Shown piece by piece: positions 1-9,000 of a stretch of DNA of 38,442 nt; the first letter of the stretch is position 1; each line of letters opens with the position of its first letter. Position numbers and translations under genes: made by a program. Under the pieces are notes generated by a model, which saw only the letters and a list, made by a program, of their open reading frames with translations, made no database searches and had not been told where the DNA came from. The stretch is from Nocardia vinacea NBRC 16497. GTDB taxonomy: Bacteria; Actinomycetota; Actinomycetes; Mycobacteriales; Mycobacteriaceae. The DNA is taken from positions 1-38,442 of the forward strand of contig NZ_BAGN01000096.1 in NCBI RefSeq assembly GCF_000308835.1, given 5' to 3'.

Positions 1-3000
1 CGTCGGTGTGCCCGGTGAATACCCGGATCTCGGCCCCGGCGCGCAGATCCCACACCCGCACCGTCCCGTCGAACGAGGTGGTGACAGCGACCGGACGACC
101 GTCGACGACGGTGCAGGCCGCCGCGATCACCCAGTCGGTGTGGCCGGTGAGGACGGCACGTTCGAGCTCCGCGTCGAGGTCCCACACTCGCACCATCCGG
201 TCGTGTCCGGCGGTGACGGCGACCGGTCGGTCATCGATGGTCATACAGGCCACCGACGTCACCGCGCCCACATGACCGGTGAGAGTGGCCCGGTGCGCTG
301 GATCGATGAGGTTGCCGGTCGCCCATCGGGCAGGCCAGTCCAGGGTGCGATTCAGTTGCTCTTGTCGGTCTCGGGCCTGGAACCGGGCGGCGTCGACGGC
401 CAGGATCTGGCGGCGCCCCGCCGGCGGGAGGCGGCGGTGATGGGTGGCGGAGCAGCGATACACCGCTCGGATCAACTGCGCGGGCGCGGTGACGACGGTG
501 CTCAAGACCCCCAGCAGCGCGGTGGGTTCGGCGTGAACGAGGTAGTCCATATCGGTCACCAGCTCGTCCACGAGCCCGGCATGAGCGGCGTGTGTGGCCA
601 AGTGGCGCAGGATGTACGGGTGCGCGCCGGACCATTCACGACTGCCGTCGGGGAGCGTCGGTACGCGCTGACGCAGGACTTCGACGAACATCGCGTGCAC
701 TGCGTCGTGAGCCAGATCCTTGGCGAGATACTCGGCCAGGGCCTGGTGATGGAGGCGGTAGGCCGAGTATCCGGCTTCGCGGGCTTCGACCACATAGGAC
801 CCGGCCGTGCGGAACAGCCAGGTCAAATCGTCGTGATTGTATTCGACGGCCGCGATGCGTGAGGCGAGCGGAGCCCACAGCTCTTTGTCCGGCAGTCCTT
901 GGCCTTCGGCAAAAGCCAAGGGAAGCAGTAGATTCTGCGCGCGGGCTGCGGCATCGCCGAGGCGGGATCGCAGATCGTGCGCCATCGCCTCGCCGGGGAG
1001 TTTGGGCAGGCTCCGCCGCCACTCCAGATCGTCCGGGTCGGGAATCTCGCGCGTGCCGGACAGTGCCGCGGCCACGATCATGGCGACCAGGAACGATCCG
1101 TCGGCCTGATCGGCGATCGCGGCGGCGATCGCTCGGACCTGATCCGGTTCGCAATCGGCGTAGACGGTTCCCGGGGACGATCCGCGCAGAACCCGTTCGA
1201 TGTAGTCGATCGTCGCCGTGTAGTCGGCGTGTTGTGCCGAGTCGAGATCGATGGTGTCACGGTCGGCACCGAGGTCTTCGAGCACTGTTCGGCGAGTGCC
1301 GATCAGCAGGCGTAGCCGACCGCCTGCTCGATCGATCAAGGGACGCAACAGCTTTCCGGCTACGGCATGGCCGTCGGTGGCTTCATCGAGGGCGTCGATC
1401 AGAACGGTCAGCACCGCTGTCCGCTGCGCCAGCGCTCGCGCGAGTTCGTCGACGGTTGCGGCGGTGACACGCGCGGCGGCCGCGATACCGTCGCGCACCT
1501 GATCTACGCCCAGGTTCTGGGCGTAGATCGCCACATCCACCGCGCCTACCGCCGGGATGACCTCGGGCGGCAGGTCGAGGACTTGGACGGCGTTGGTGCG
1601 GTACTCGGCATCCGCGAGTGCCGTGATGAGCCCGAGAACGGCGGACTTGCCGGAGCCGGGCGCACCGGTGACCACCAGCATCGACCGATCGGGTTCCGGG
1701 TGGGTGAGCCAGGTGGCGATGGCGGCCAGTGCGGTGTGACGCCCGCAGAACCACCAGCCCTTGTCGTCGTAGTTTCCCATGGCGCGAGTCAGCAGCCGGG
1801 TGCGGAATTCGACGCGGCGTCGCTCCTGCTGCGCGGTCCACTCCATCAGCGAGCGGGATTCCGACTCGGACTCCGACACCGTCGCGGCGGCGAGCGGGGC
1901 TTCGATCCATGGTTCGATACCGAGTCGGTCGGCGAGTTCACCGGCGATCCTGGCCATGGCCGTGGTCTGTTGCCCCTTCCGTGCGGCCCGATCGAGCACG
2001 ATCGAGAAGGCCCCCTTGCGGCCGGTGCGCTCCAGGTGCGGCGCGATGGTCCTCCATACGTCCAAAGCGGTTGTCTTACTGATGGATTCGTGCAGGATCT
2101 CGCGAGTTCCCGGCGTGAAGTCGAAACTCTCGGGCGTATTCGGCTTCGGGCGCTGGAGCAACCCGCTGGCGAGTACCTCGGCGACGTGCACCTGCCGTCC
2201 GCCCGGAACGAGTTCGCGCAGAATCAGTCTGGCGATCGTCAAGTCGACTTCAACGGCGGAGAGCAGTGTAGCCAATCGAGTCGCCGGCTCGGACGCGGTC
2301 GCGTGGAAGGTCTCGACGATCGCGCGCGGGTCGATGTCCGACTTCGTGGGCCGGCTCGCGATCGGCGATTGTTCCAGCACCGGTGCGATGACGCCCGGAA
2401 CCGAACGCCGACCGCGCGCCATCAACATGTGGGCCCAGTCGCCCAGCATGGACTCGTCGAGGGTGACGATCGGTGTTCCGATGGCTGTGGCGTGTTCCTC
2501 CATGGACCACCAGGGAAGCCGCACGCGCAACAGTCGATTGGCGTTCCCGCGCTGCTGCCCCGATACCGCCACTTCACCGGAGGCGAGCGCGGTCGCCGGC
2601 CACAGTCGCCACGGCAGGGTCTGCACGAGCACGACCGGATCGAATCGACCCCACAGTTCGAGCACATCCCATGCTGCCCGGCTGTCACGCCATAGCTCGG
2701 AAACGCAGTCGCTGAACAAGAAAATCAACCGCCGCCCGGCGTAATCGACGAGTTGTCCGGTGGGATAACCGGTTCCGCCGCGATCGCGCAGGACCGGTGG
2801 ACCGGACTCGTAGTCCAGCGTCCACTGGGTGACGCGCTCGAAAGCGCCTTCGCGCCCGAGCAGTCGTGTGAAGGCGGCGACCATTTCACGCCAGACGATC
2901 ATGGTCGGCCCACCGTCCACGACGACGGCGGCCTCCCGGAACCACCGCTCGGTAGCCGGTTCGAGGATGGGGATGAGTTCGCGGGTTCGGCAGAAATGCT

Positions 3001-3463
3001 CGATGGTTTCGTCGACGTTCAGTGCGGTGTTCGTCGTGGTGTTCCGGCTCGGACGGCGACGATGCCGGAGCGGACGTAAGGCGCGCGCGATTCGCAGTTC
3101 GCCGGGCAGCGACTCGTTTTCGTGGTCGGGCGCGAATTCCAGCCCGCCGGGTGTGATCGTGGGTGGCGCGGACTGGCCGGTGTCGGCCCGATCGAGCTCG
3201 AGTTCAAGCGGATTTCGTTGCCACGCAATCGTAGGAGACGGCTCCCTGCCGACCGGTGGATTGACGGCGGAGGGGGAGCCGACAGCCGGGGAATGACCCA
3301 CCGCGGTCGCCTTCGATGGTTGAGCTGGTGCGCTGACGGGTTCGGTGTGTTGCTCATCCCCGGACCGGGGTGTGTGGATGGCGAGCCACAGCGAATCGGC
3401 CAGATCTCGCCAGTCCAGCCTGGAATCTCTCGTATTCAGTGCCGCGACCAGCGTCTCGATCAT
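1..3463 (-). CDS. SAV_2336-type vWA-like / NACHT-STAND ATPase / WD40 protein (3' end outside window)
   Basis: One uninterrupted minus-strand frame of about 1154 codons starts at ATG 3463 and runs off the left edge. The start overlaps the stop of the MoxR gene as ATGA, so the two are probably translationally coupled. Residues about 1-50 resemble the helical N-terminus of SAV_2336-type proteins (ALNTRDSRLDWRDLADSLWLA). A proline-rich linker follows, then a vWA-like Rossmann domain at about 165-370 (AVVVDGGPTM, RRLIFLFSDCVSELWR), whose metal site DGGPT differs from DxSxS. A P-loop ATPase has Walker A GAPGSGKS at about 599-606 and Walker B LIDALDEA near 687, with a helical region after it. From about residue 1055 WD40 repeats begin (TGHVGAVTSVA, VRVWDL twice), so the C-terminus is a partly visible propeller. 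I infer a sensor/platform that works with MoxR and the caspase-VMAP protein. Domain names are from motif recognition only. Confidence 0.85.
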   Translation of the reverse strand, partial: MIETLVAALNTRDSRLDWRDLADSLWLAIHTPRSGDEQHTEPVSAPAQPSKATAVGHSPAVGSPSAVNPPVGREPSPTIAWQRNPLELELDRADTGQSAPPTITPGGLEFAPDHENESLPGELRIARALRPLRHRRRPSRNTTTNTALNVDETIEHFCRTRELIPILEPATERWFREAAVVVDGGPTMIVWREMVAAFTRLLGREGAFERVTQWTLDYESGPPVLRDRGGTGYPTGQLVDYAGRRLIFLFSDCVSELWRDSRAAWDVLELWGRFDPVVLVQTLPWRLWPATALASGEVAVSGQQRGNANRLLRVRLPWWSMEEHATAIGTPIVTLDESMLGDWAHMLMARGRRSVPGVIAPVLEQSPIASRPTKSDIDPRAIVETFHATASEPATRLATLLSAVEVDLTIARLILRELVPGGRQVHVAEVLASGLLQRPKPNTPESFDFTPGTREILHESISKTTALDVWRTIAPHLERTGRKGAFSIVLDRAARKGQQTTAMARIAGELADRLGIEPWIEAPLAAATVSESESESRSLMEWTAQQERRRVEFRTRLLTRAMGNYDDKGWWFCGRHTALAAIATWLTHPEPDRSMLVVTGAPGSGKSAVLGLITALADAEYRTNAVQVLDLPPEVIPAVGAVDVAIYAQNLGVDQVRDGIAAAARVTAATVDELARALAQRTAVLTVLIDALDEATDGHAVAGKLLRPLIDRAGGRLRLLIGTRRTVLEDLGADRDTIDLDSAQHADYTATIDYIERVLRGSSPGTVYADCEPDQVRAIAAAIADQADGSFLVAMIVAAALSGTREIPDPDDLEWRRSLPKLPGEAMAHDLRSRLGDAAARAQNLLLPLAFAEGQGLPDKELWAPLASRIAAVEYNHDDLTWLFRTAGSYVVEAREAGYSAYRLHHQALAEYLAKDLAHDAVHAMFVEVLRQRVPTLPDGSREWSGAHPYILRHLATHAAHAGLVDELVTDMDYLVHAEPTALLGVLSTVVTAPAQLIRAVYRCSATHHRRLPPAGRRQILAVDAARFQARDRQEQLNRTLDWPARWATGNLIDPAHRATLTGHVGAVTSVACMTIDDRPVAVTAGHDRMVRVWDLDAELERAVLTGHTDWVIAAACTVVDGRPVAVTTSFDGTVRVWDLRAGAEIRVFTGHTD

Positions 3464-4409
3464 GCGTTGTCGGATTTCAATTTTGCGAGGACGAGGTCGA
3501 CGATACGTCGTCTCTCCTGCTCGTCGGGTGCTTGCGCGGTCACCAGGTAGATGGCGTTCATCAGTTGATCGGTGGCCACCGCGCCGGGATCCGTCGACCG
3601 CTGGACGAAGGTTTTGATCACATCCGTGGCCGCGCCTACGGCGGCTTCGCCGAGATGGGCGGTGACGATTGCGGTCAGTTCCTTCTCTTTGGGGTCGGGC
3701 ATCCGGAACCGGATGCACCTGCGCAGGAAGGCCGGCGGAAATTCCCTTTCTCCGTTACTGGTGAGAACGACGAACGGAAACTCCTGACAGACCACGCGTC
3801 CCTGAGCGATCGGCGAGTACTCGGTGCTGTCGGCGTGCTGAATCTCGAACGGGCCCTGATTCTCAGGCGAGCCAGCTCTTTGATCTCGAATTCGCCGCGT
3901 TCGAAGACATTGAGCAGGTCGTTCGGAAGATCGATATCACCCTTGTCGATCTCATCGATGAGCAGCGCACGCGGACGGGAACTCGGCAGCAAGGCGGTGC
4001 CGAGCGGGCCGAGCCGCAGGTAGTCGCTGATCGCAGTCGGCTCGCCGTCGTTCAATCGTTCCGCGTACAGGCGCCCCATGGCATCGTACCGGTACAGGGC
4101 GTCGTCCACGGTCGATCGGGAGGTGATCGGCCAGCGCAGCACCGGTCCCAAATCCAGTTGGCGGGCAACGGATTCGATCAATGACGATTTGCCCGACCCC
4201 GGTCGGCCGGTCAGCAGCAACGGTCGGCGCAGGGTCAGCGCGGCGTTCACCGCGTCGACCATGGCTTCGGTCGTTCGAAAGGGGTCCGGTTCGGATGCTG
4301 CTGACCGGTCGAATACGCGCCACGGCGGAGCCGGCGGAATCAGATCGGTCGATGGGGTCGCTGCATCGGAACCGGCGTATCGTCGCACCTGAGGCTGCTC
4401 GGTCACCAC
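3460..4409 (-). pseudogene. MoxR-family AAA+ ATPase, interrupted by a one-base frameshift
   Basis: The gene starts at GTG 4409 behind a GGGAGGG site and ends at TGA 3460 inside the next gene's ATG. The first 183 residues carry Walker [10 protein letters not shown] (about 68-76), Walker [12 protein letters not shown] (about 148-158) and the family segment [14 protein letters not shown]. Near 3861-3873 the frame changes. The rest of the protein continues in the -1 frame: [16 protein letters not shown], then sensor-1 [19 protein letters not shown] with the likely Arg finger, and a helical lid ending KLKSDNA. One added base would restore about 316 residues, a normal MoxR size. No slippery heptamer or homopolymer is visible, so mutation or a sequencing error is more likely than programmed frameshifting. 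MoxR ATPases remodel vWA partners, and the vWA gene follows directly. Read literally, the N-terminal product would stop at 3675 with a scrambled tail. Confidence 0.85.
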
Positions 4410-4419
4410 GCATCCCTCC

Positions 4420-6603
4420 CTACATACCGGGCATATCTGGCTGGGGCGGAAGCAAATCGGGGTCGTCCCAGAGCAGGCGAACCGCGATTCCGAGTTCTCC
4501 CACGGCCTTCTTCCGCTTGTAGTGTAGGCGCGCGGGCAGTTCGTCGAACGGACCTCCGGTAACCAACTCTTTCACCTGCTGTCGTGTCGTCGTGGGGTTG
4601 TCGCCGTCGTACGTGCTCCACAGGATGTAGGGCGCACCGGCCACGATGGCGGCCATAAGCGGATCCTGATGCAGGTCGAACCCGTTCACCGCGGGGGCGA
4701 ACGCCATTCCTATGCAGGCGGATTCGGAGGAGCTGACCTGGCTGTGCACGGTTTCGGGCTCCGTGTGCTCGATCCAGGCCAATAGATCGTCCGGGTGATC
4801 CTCGAGCCGGGTTCTGATCCTCGGGTGTTTGATCATCCAGTTACTCCACAATCTGGGATTGCGCATGCGCTCGGCACTGTGCAGGAACGTGGGCCGCAAA
4901 CACCAATGTGAGGTCGGCGCGGTGAAACCGTCACTGAACTCCCATGATTCGGGGATCTCGTCGAATGCCGCACGCGGAACTCTGAATCCGAGCACACATT
5001 TATCGGCGCCGCCTGCCAAGAGTTGGTTCACTTTGGCCCGCACTTCCACCAACGTCAGGTTGCCTTCGGGCCGGTCGTGAACCCAACCTTTGCCCGGCTC
5101 ATAGCAGTGCACACCGATCTCGAAAGGCGGCTCGAACCGATTCATATCGTGTTGACTGCTCAGGATGTCTATGACAAGTCGGCGGTTTTCGATGTGCGAG
5201 ATAGCGGCATCTCTGCGTAGTGCTTTGAGCTGACCTGAAGGAATTCTGAACCATTGGTCGGGAACGGTACGCTTGGCTGACTTTTCGAGGGCGGCGACAA
5301 ACCGGTGCAGCGGCTTCTGTCCCTCTCGCTCCGAGAGGCCGACAAGACTGCGCAGTGCAGCCGTGATATACATGGGCGAATCAGTGGGGACGCTCGGCAT
5401 CGATCGCCAATACGCGTTCACCACCATCTGGTTGGTGACATTCGGGAAATGCTGCTCGACGCGAGCGATATCCAGGTCCTGCGACCACTCGATGCCGAGC
5501 TTCGTCAGATCGATAGTCAACGACGCCGTCGTGGCGTAACTTTGCAGAATTTCGAATAGACGTGCAACCTGGTTCGTGCTGAATACCCGGGCGACCAACT
5601 CCGTCGCATCGAGATTGTCGACGCGCGTGTCGACGGCATCGTTCGATAACGCGGCGATCAACTGCTGACGGATATCGGGCAGTATGCCGTCTTCAGTGTT
5701 CGGAAAGTTCTGAGCGTCCTTCCACCATTTGAGCAACTTGGCATAGGAACTCTCGAAATAGCGAAAGGGGAGACCTTGGACTCCTTCCTGACCGAGCACG
5801 GTCGGCAAGGTATAACTGGTGCCACCGGTGTCTTCGACCTGCCAGATCGGTGTCTGCTCGGGACCGCCGGCCGCTTTCAACTGCTCGAAGCGTGCGGTCA
5901 CCATGACATTGAGAGTCTCGATATTGGGAGCCAGTGTCCCCGGGAGCATCGTCTCCAACCATTGAAATACCGTGTCGGAGAAGGCGTTCGACCGTGTGAT
6001 GTTGTCATGGTAGGCACTCTGCCCCTCGCTGGTCGAGTGCAGAACGTACTGCCTGATCCTCTTCGGGTTTCCGATATTCAGCGTGGTCTTGACGAGCCTT
6101 TCATTCAAATGCATCTCGTTGTAGAAGTCCGCACATGCGTCGATGAAAATGATCTGACTATCCAGCCCCTTGACGGTTGTCGAGCTCAGATAGTTCCGAA
6201 TTTCCTCGACGACATGAACACGCAATGCGCCCGACTCGGCGTCGGAGGTGAACAGCGCACGCTTCCGGCCCGATTTCAGCACCCCGTGTCCGCACCAGTA
6301 CATCAGCAGCAGCTCCAGCGCAGGTTCCTCCGGATCGGATCTCTCGGGATCGGATCTTCCGGCGGCGTCCTTCAGCAGATCGATGATGCTCGCCTGGGTC
6401 GGCTCCCATCTGCGAGTCCCGGAGATCGGGTCGGTGTCGCTGCACGCGAGCAATATGTTCTTCGCCGGCACACCCTGCTCCAGCGCCCACTTCGCGAAGC
6501 GCTCGGCGTAGGCCGCGGCGCCGGACAGCCGCATGGCCGACTGCCGGTATTCGTCGATGCCGACCGCGATCACGAGTACCCGGTCAGGGTCGAAGTTTCT
6601 CAT
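4420..6603 (-). CDS. Caspase-like protease with C-terminal VMAP-C-like domain
   Basis: This 727-residue protein begins at ATG 6603, overlapping the hydrolase stop as ATGA, and ends 10 bp before the MoxR GTG. Residues about 8-265 form a caspase/metacaspase (C14-like) fold. It begins [11 protein letters not shown], with candidate catalytic His106 in YWCGHGV and Cys157 in [12 protein letters not shown] helical middle region (about 280-470) is followed by a VMAP-C-like part. That part has a typical effector-associated central segment ([15 protein letters not shown]) and the diagnostic end [14 protein letters not shown]. In the published vWA-MoxR-VMAP model, the VMAP protein links a toxic effector to the AAA+/vWA pair; here the effector would be the protease, acting in the cytoplasm with no signal peptide or membrane helix. 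The domain assignment rests on motifs and neighbours. Substrate and trigger are unknown. Confidence 0.88.
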   Translation of the reverse strand: MRNFDPDRVLVIAVGIDEYRQSAMRLSGAAAYAERFAKWALEQGVPAKNILLACSDTDPISGTRRWEPTQASIIDLLKDAAGRSDPERSDPEEPALELLLMYWCGHGVLKSGRKRALFTSDAESGALRVHVVEEIRNYLSSTTVKGLDSQIIFIDACADFYNEMHLNERLVKTTLNIGNPKRIRQYVLHSTSEGQSAYHDNITRSNAFSDTVFQWLETMLPGTLAPNIETLNVMVTARFEQLKAAGGPEQTPIWQVEDTGGTSYTLPTVLGQEGVQGLPFRYFESSYAKLLKWWKDAQNFPNTEDGILPDIRQQLIAALSNDAVDTRVDNLDATELVARVFSTNQVARLFEILQSYATTASLTIDLTKLGIEWSQDLDIARVEQHFPNVTNQMVVNAYWRSMPSVPTDSPMYITAALRSLVGLSEREGQKPLHRFVAALEKSAKRTVPDQWFRIPSGQLKALRRDAAISHIENRRLVIDILSSQHDMNRFEPPFEIGVHCYEPGKGWVHDRPEGNLTLVEVRAKVNQLLAGGADKCVLGFRVPRAAFDEIPESWEFSDGFTAPTSHWCLRPTFLHSAERMRNPRLWSNWMIKHPRIRTRLEDHPDDLLAWIEHTEPETVHSQVSSSESACIGMAFAPAVNGFDLHQDPLMAAIVAGAPYILWSTYDGDNPTTTRQQVKELVTGGPFDELPARLHYKRKKAVGELGIAVRLLWDDPDLLPPQPDMPGM

Positions 6604-7778
6604 CGCGGCAGCACGGACTCGATCGCCGTCCAGACCGCCTCGTTGGACCAGTAGGCGCTGTGCGACGCGGCGAAGGGCTCGCCATTGTCGACGCGCACGT
6701 CGACAACTCGGTTCGGGAAGACCCCGGAGGCGGTATAGGACAACAGGTCTCGATGATCATAGATATTCACCCAGGGCGGGAAATGCTCCGGCAGCGAGCT
6801 AGGCGGCTCCAGGCTCGGCAAGGCGCCTATCTCATAGAGGAAGGGCGCTTGCGAACCGACCGTCACCAGACCCCGCACCGCGGGAATGTGCTCACGGGCG
6901 AGTAGATCGACGCAGAGGATGCCGCCGAGCGAATGTCCCAGCAGCACCACCGAATCGGAGGCCGCGTCAGTGATCGCGCTCCGCAAGAGCGTGGTCATCT
7001 GCTGTCCCCTGGCCAGATAGCGCAACACATCGCCCGCCAGGGGGGCCGCCGCATCGGTGAGCGCGCCACGTTCACCGACCAGCTTGCGGGTGATCGGCCG
7101 CGAGAGGTATCGCTTGCCATGCTCGACAAGGAAGTTCCCCACCCCCAGCCCGGACCCGCGCAGGTCGGCAATGAGTTGCGTCACCAATGCCTCGCGGGTC
7201 GAACCGCCCAGCGGCGGGAGCCCTTCGGCCATGGCCGCTGCGACGCTGTGCGCGATCAATGCTCGTGCGATCGCACAACGATGTTCCAGAGGGTTGGGTG
7301 GCGCGGTGGCGATCGCCTGCTCGAATACCTCGGCCGCACGCATGGCGGTGAGCGCGTCCGCGAACTGGTTGGTCAGGTCGAGTTCGGCGAGGCTGTCGGC
7401 AAGCGCCGCGGAGGGGCGGAATCGCGTAAGACTGGCCCGCATGGCCGCGGCGGGGGTCTGCCCACCGTAATGTGGTGTCGGCGGCATCCCCCGCAGCAGC
7501 CGCAATTCGTACCATGGGTCCACATAGAGGACCGCCCAGAGTTCCAGCCGCTCCTGTTCCGGTGTCCGCCCCTTGCCCTTCGAATCGTCGTAGGTCGGGA
7601 TGGATCGCCCCTCGAGCCGCAGGCGAGCTCCGGCCGAATTGCCCCAGAAGCACCCCGCCACCGTGAGAGGCCAGTTCCTCGACTCGACACAGGATTTGAT
7701 CGTCCGCAGCGTCTGTGCGTATCGAACACCGCGGACCCCGGTGCCGTGTACGAACAGCAGTGTCGTCCGGTGCGTCAT
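6600..7778 (-). CDS. Alpha/beta hydrolase, first gene of the caspase/MoxR/vWA operon
   Basis: A 392-residue protein starting at ATG 7778, just after a GAGGGGGAG stretch; an upstream in-frame start would add up to 31 poorly conserved-looking residues. It opens LLFVHGTGVRG (oxyanion-hole HG) and has the nucleophile elbow GHSLGG at 281-286 (Ser283). Candidate acid and base residues are Asp341/Asp344 in NIYDHRDLLSY and His373 in ASHSAYW. The order fits a serine lipase/esterase-type fold, with a large helical insertion (about 50-250) between the first strand and the elbow. No signal peptide is visible. Its stop is embedded in the caspase gene's start (ATGA), so it belongs to the operon. I infer a second effector or a modifier of the caspase-VMAP protein. 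A simple housekeeping esterase is possible but less likely given the coupling. Confidence 0.85.
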   Translation of the reverse strand: MTHRTTLLFVHGTGVRGVRYAQTLRTIKSCVESRNWPLTVAGCFWGNSAGARLRLEGRSIPTYDDSKGKGRTPEQERLELWAVLYVDPWYELRLLRGMPPTPHYGGQTPAAAMRASLTRFRPSAALADSLAELDLTNQFADALTAMRAAEVFEQAIATAPPNPLEHRCAIARALIAHSVAAAMAEGLPPLGGSTREALVTQLIADLRGSGLGVGNFLVEHGKRYLSRPITRKLVGERGALTDAAAPLAGDVLRYLARGQQMTTLLRSAITDAASDSVVLLGHSLGGILCVDLLAREHIPAVRGLVTVGSQAPFLYEIGALPSLEPPSSLPEHFPPWVNIYDHRDLLSYTASGVFPNRVVDVRVDNGEPFAASHSAYWSNEAVWTAIESVLPR

Positions 7779-8107
7779 CAGCTCCCCCTCATACATCCCA
7801 AGACCCGGGTGCCGCGCGGCTGGAACCGCCCGCTCCAGCCATTCGGTCCGCCCCTGCGACACCATTCGCACGTGCCTCGAGTCGACGTTAAGGAATCTAC
7901 TTGCGAGGGCTCGGCATTACATGCGATTCGCGGCCCGGCATCACGAGTTGCGGTCGTGGAACGGAACTTTCACGCGGAGGACATTACTTCGGCTAGATAT
8001 CTCTCGTCGGCGGAGATGGTCGCGCGCCACGCCGGGGCCGCTCCTGCACGGCTCGACCGCCGTACCGGTGGCTAACGCCCAGCGTTCACACTGGGTCAAG
8101 GGTATTG
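7779..8107. other. Divergent intergenic region upstream of the conflict operon
   Basis: These 329 bp separate the leftward four-gene operon from the rightward monooxygenase-fold gene and contain no convincing gene. A perfect 7-bp inverted repeat (GGCTGGA/TCCAGCC) lies near 7820-7842. A TAGATT hexamer on the minus strand (7899-7894) could be a -10 element for the operon, but no good -35 accompanies it. A short CCCAG/CTGGG repeat precedes the rightward gene. Confidence 0.4.
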
Positions 8108-8452
8108 ATGCGCTACCGTACTGATATGTACGCCCTGGTGGTGAAGTTGGTGCTCCACGATACCGATGCCGCAGACGTTTTCGATCGCCTCGCCGCGGAT
8201 GCCGTCGATCGCATCGCCGAAAACGAGCCGGGGACACTGCTTTACGTGATACATACCGTCGACGGCGAACCCCGGTCGCGGGTGATCTACGAGGTCTACC
8301 GCGACCGCAAGGCGTTCGAGGATCACCAGCGTCAGCCGCATACCCGATACTTCCTGGAACAACGTGACAACTACGTCGAATCGAACCGTGTCGAATTTCT
8401 GACGCCGAAGATGTTCGAAGGGTTTCCGGGGGCCGCGACTCGAGAGCCCTAG
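8108..8452 (+). CDS. Antibiotic-biosynthesis-monooxygenase-like (ABM fold) small protein
   Basis: This gives 114 residues from ATG 8108, chosen because AAGGG lies 5 bp upstream; a second ATG at 8126 lacks a ribosome site. The sequence MYALVVKLVLHDTDAADVFDRLAADAV, then EPGTLLYVIH, RVIYEVYRDRKAFEDHQ and HTRYFLEQRD, follows the ferredoxin-like dimeric alpha/beta-barrel pattern of ABM proteins, including the usual YEVYRDxxAFExH core. Such proteins are small cofactor-free monooxygenases or heme/quinone-binding proteins. The substrate cannot be read from the sequence and the neighbours are unrelated. It stands alone, followed by a weak hairpin (CCGCA/TGCGG) at about 8463-8480. Confidence 0.75.
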   Translation: MRYRTDMYALVVKLVLHDTDAADVFDRLAADAVDRIAENEPGTLLYVIHTVDGEPRSRVIYEVYRDRKAFEDHQRQPHTRYFLEQRDNYVESNRVEFLTPKMFEGFPGAATREP

Positions 8453-8556
8453 TGTTGTGTACCGCAAAGATTCATGCGGCACCTGGCCCCGTCATTCCGG
8501 CGCGCGTTCCGGAACTCGGGGCGACCAGACGAAGCCTCCGCTACTAGCATGCTGGG

Positions 8557-8649
8557 ATGATTCCGAAGACCTTCTCCCACAACGGTTCCCGCAAGGGCGG
8601 TAGCCGCCGTATCTGGCGTCGCCGTGGCCGCGCTGGACGTCCGGCATAG
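8557..8649 (+). CDS. Candidate 30-residue, Arg-rich basic peptide, possibly leaderless
   Basis: ATG 8557 opens a 30-codon frame ending at TAG 8649, beginning MIPKTFSHNG and continuing with Arg/Gly/Lys-rich sequence. About a third of residues are Arg or Lys. A TAGCAT hexamer matching the actinobacterial -10 TANNNT lies about 7 bp before the ATG, so transcription could start at or next to the start codon. No Shine-Dalgarno is visible, consistent with a leaderless message. I recognise no family. It could be chance, a leader peptide, or a small nucleic-acid-binding protein. Confidence 0.3.
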   Translation: MIPKTFSHNGSRKGGSRRIWRRRGRAGRPA

Positions 8650-8666
8650 ATGAGTTCTTCAACTAG

Positions 8667-8831
8667 CTACCGTATGGCTACCGTTATTCGCCGGAGTGCT
8701 CGGACGAGATCGCCGAAACCGCTGACCGGAGTCGACGACACGTTCAGCCGTCGAACGACATCCACCGCGAACGATTGCAATCCCGGTGTGGTGGCCGTGG
8801 ATTCGATCAGACGTGTCGTCACCGCGGTCAT
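8667..8831 (-). CDS. Short hypothetical ORF, possibly the tail of a decayed gene
   Basis: A 54-codon minus-strand frame from ATG 8831 to the stop at 8667 begins MTAVTTRLIESTATTPGL. The composition is more protein-like than the overlapping frames. The same frame stays open upstream (SYWLTPLRGLVWSEDTSAEK) before becoming low-complexity where it overlaps the 3' end of the regulator gene, so this may be the end of an older, longer gene. No family is recognised and the ribosome site is poor. Confidence 0.25.
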   Translation of the reverse strand: MTAVTTRLIESTATTPGLQSFAVDVVRRLNVSSTPVSGFGDLVRALRRITVAIR

Positions 8832-9000
8832 CAGCCGCTTCTCAGCCGACGTGTCTTCCGACCACACCAAACCCCGCAGAGGCGTGAGCCAATAGCTCTG
8901 CTCGCACGGTGGTTGGTGTTCTGTTTTAACACCTCGAGGGCAACCCGAGGCATCGACCTCCAGGTCCCAGCGCCCGCTGTCGGTTGTGACGCCGGAAGTC

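Larger units (their letters stand above)
8453..9000. other. 548-bp region with no confident gene
   Basis: Between the ABM gene and the GlxA-type regulator there is no clear large gene. It contains a weak hairpin after the ABM stop, a TTCCGG repeat pair near 8497-8516, a small basic ORF (8557-8649) and the end of a minus-strand frame with protein-like composition (8667-8831 and somewhat upstream). It may be a decayed region. Confidence 0.4.

Noticed and set aside
8..2744. Long plus-strand open frames opposite the vWA-NACHT-WD40 gene
   Set aside because: They are antisense to a continuous domain-bearing frame and are rich in Arg/Gly/Pro without motifs.
3840..3880. Programmed -1 frameshifting in the MoxR gene
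   Set aside because: No X-XXY-YYZ heptamer or homopolymer is present; the local sequence is CTG-AGA-ATC-AGG.
5776..6654. 292-codon plus-strand frame
   Set aside because: Lies opposite the caspase-VMAP gene, which has clear catalytic motifs; composition is that of a shadow.
6933..8075. 380-codon plus-strand frame opposite the hydrolase
   Set aside because: Covers the hydrolase gene in antisense; no family features.
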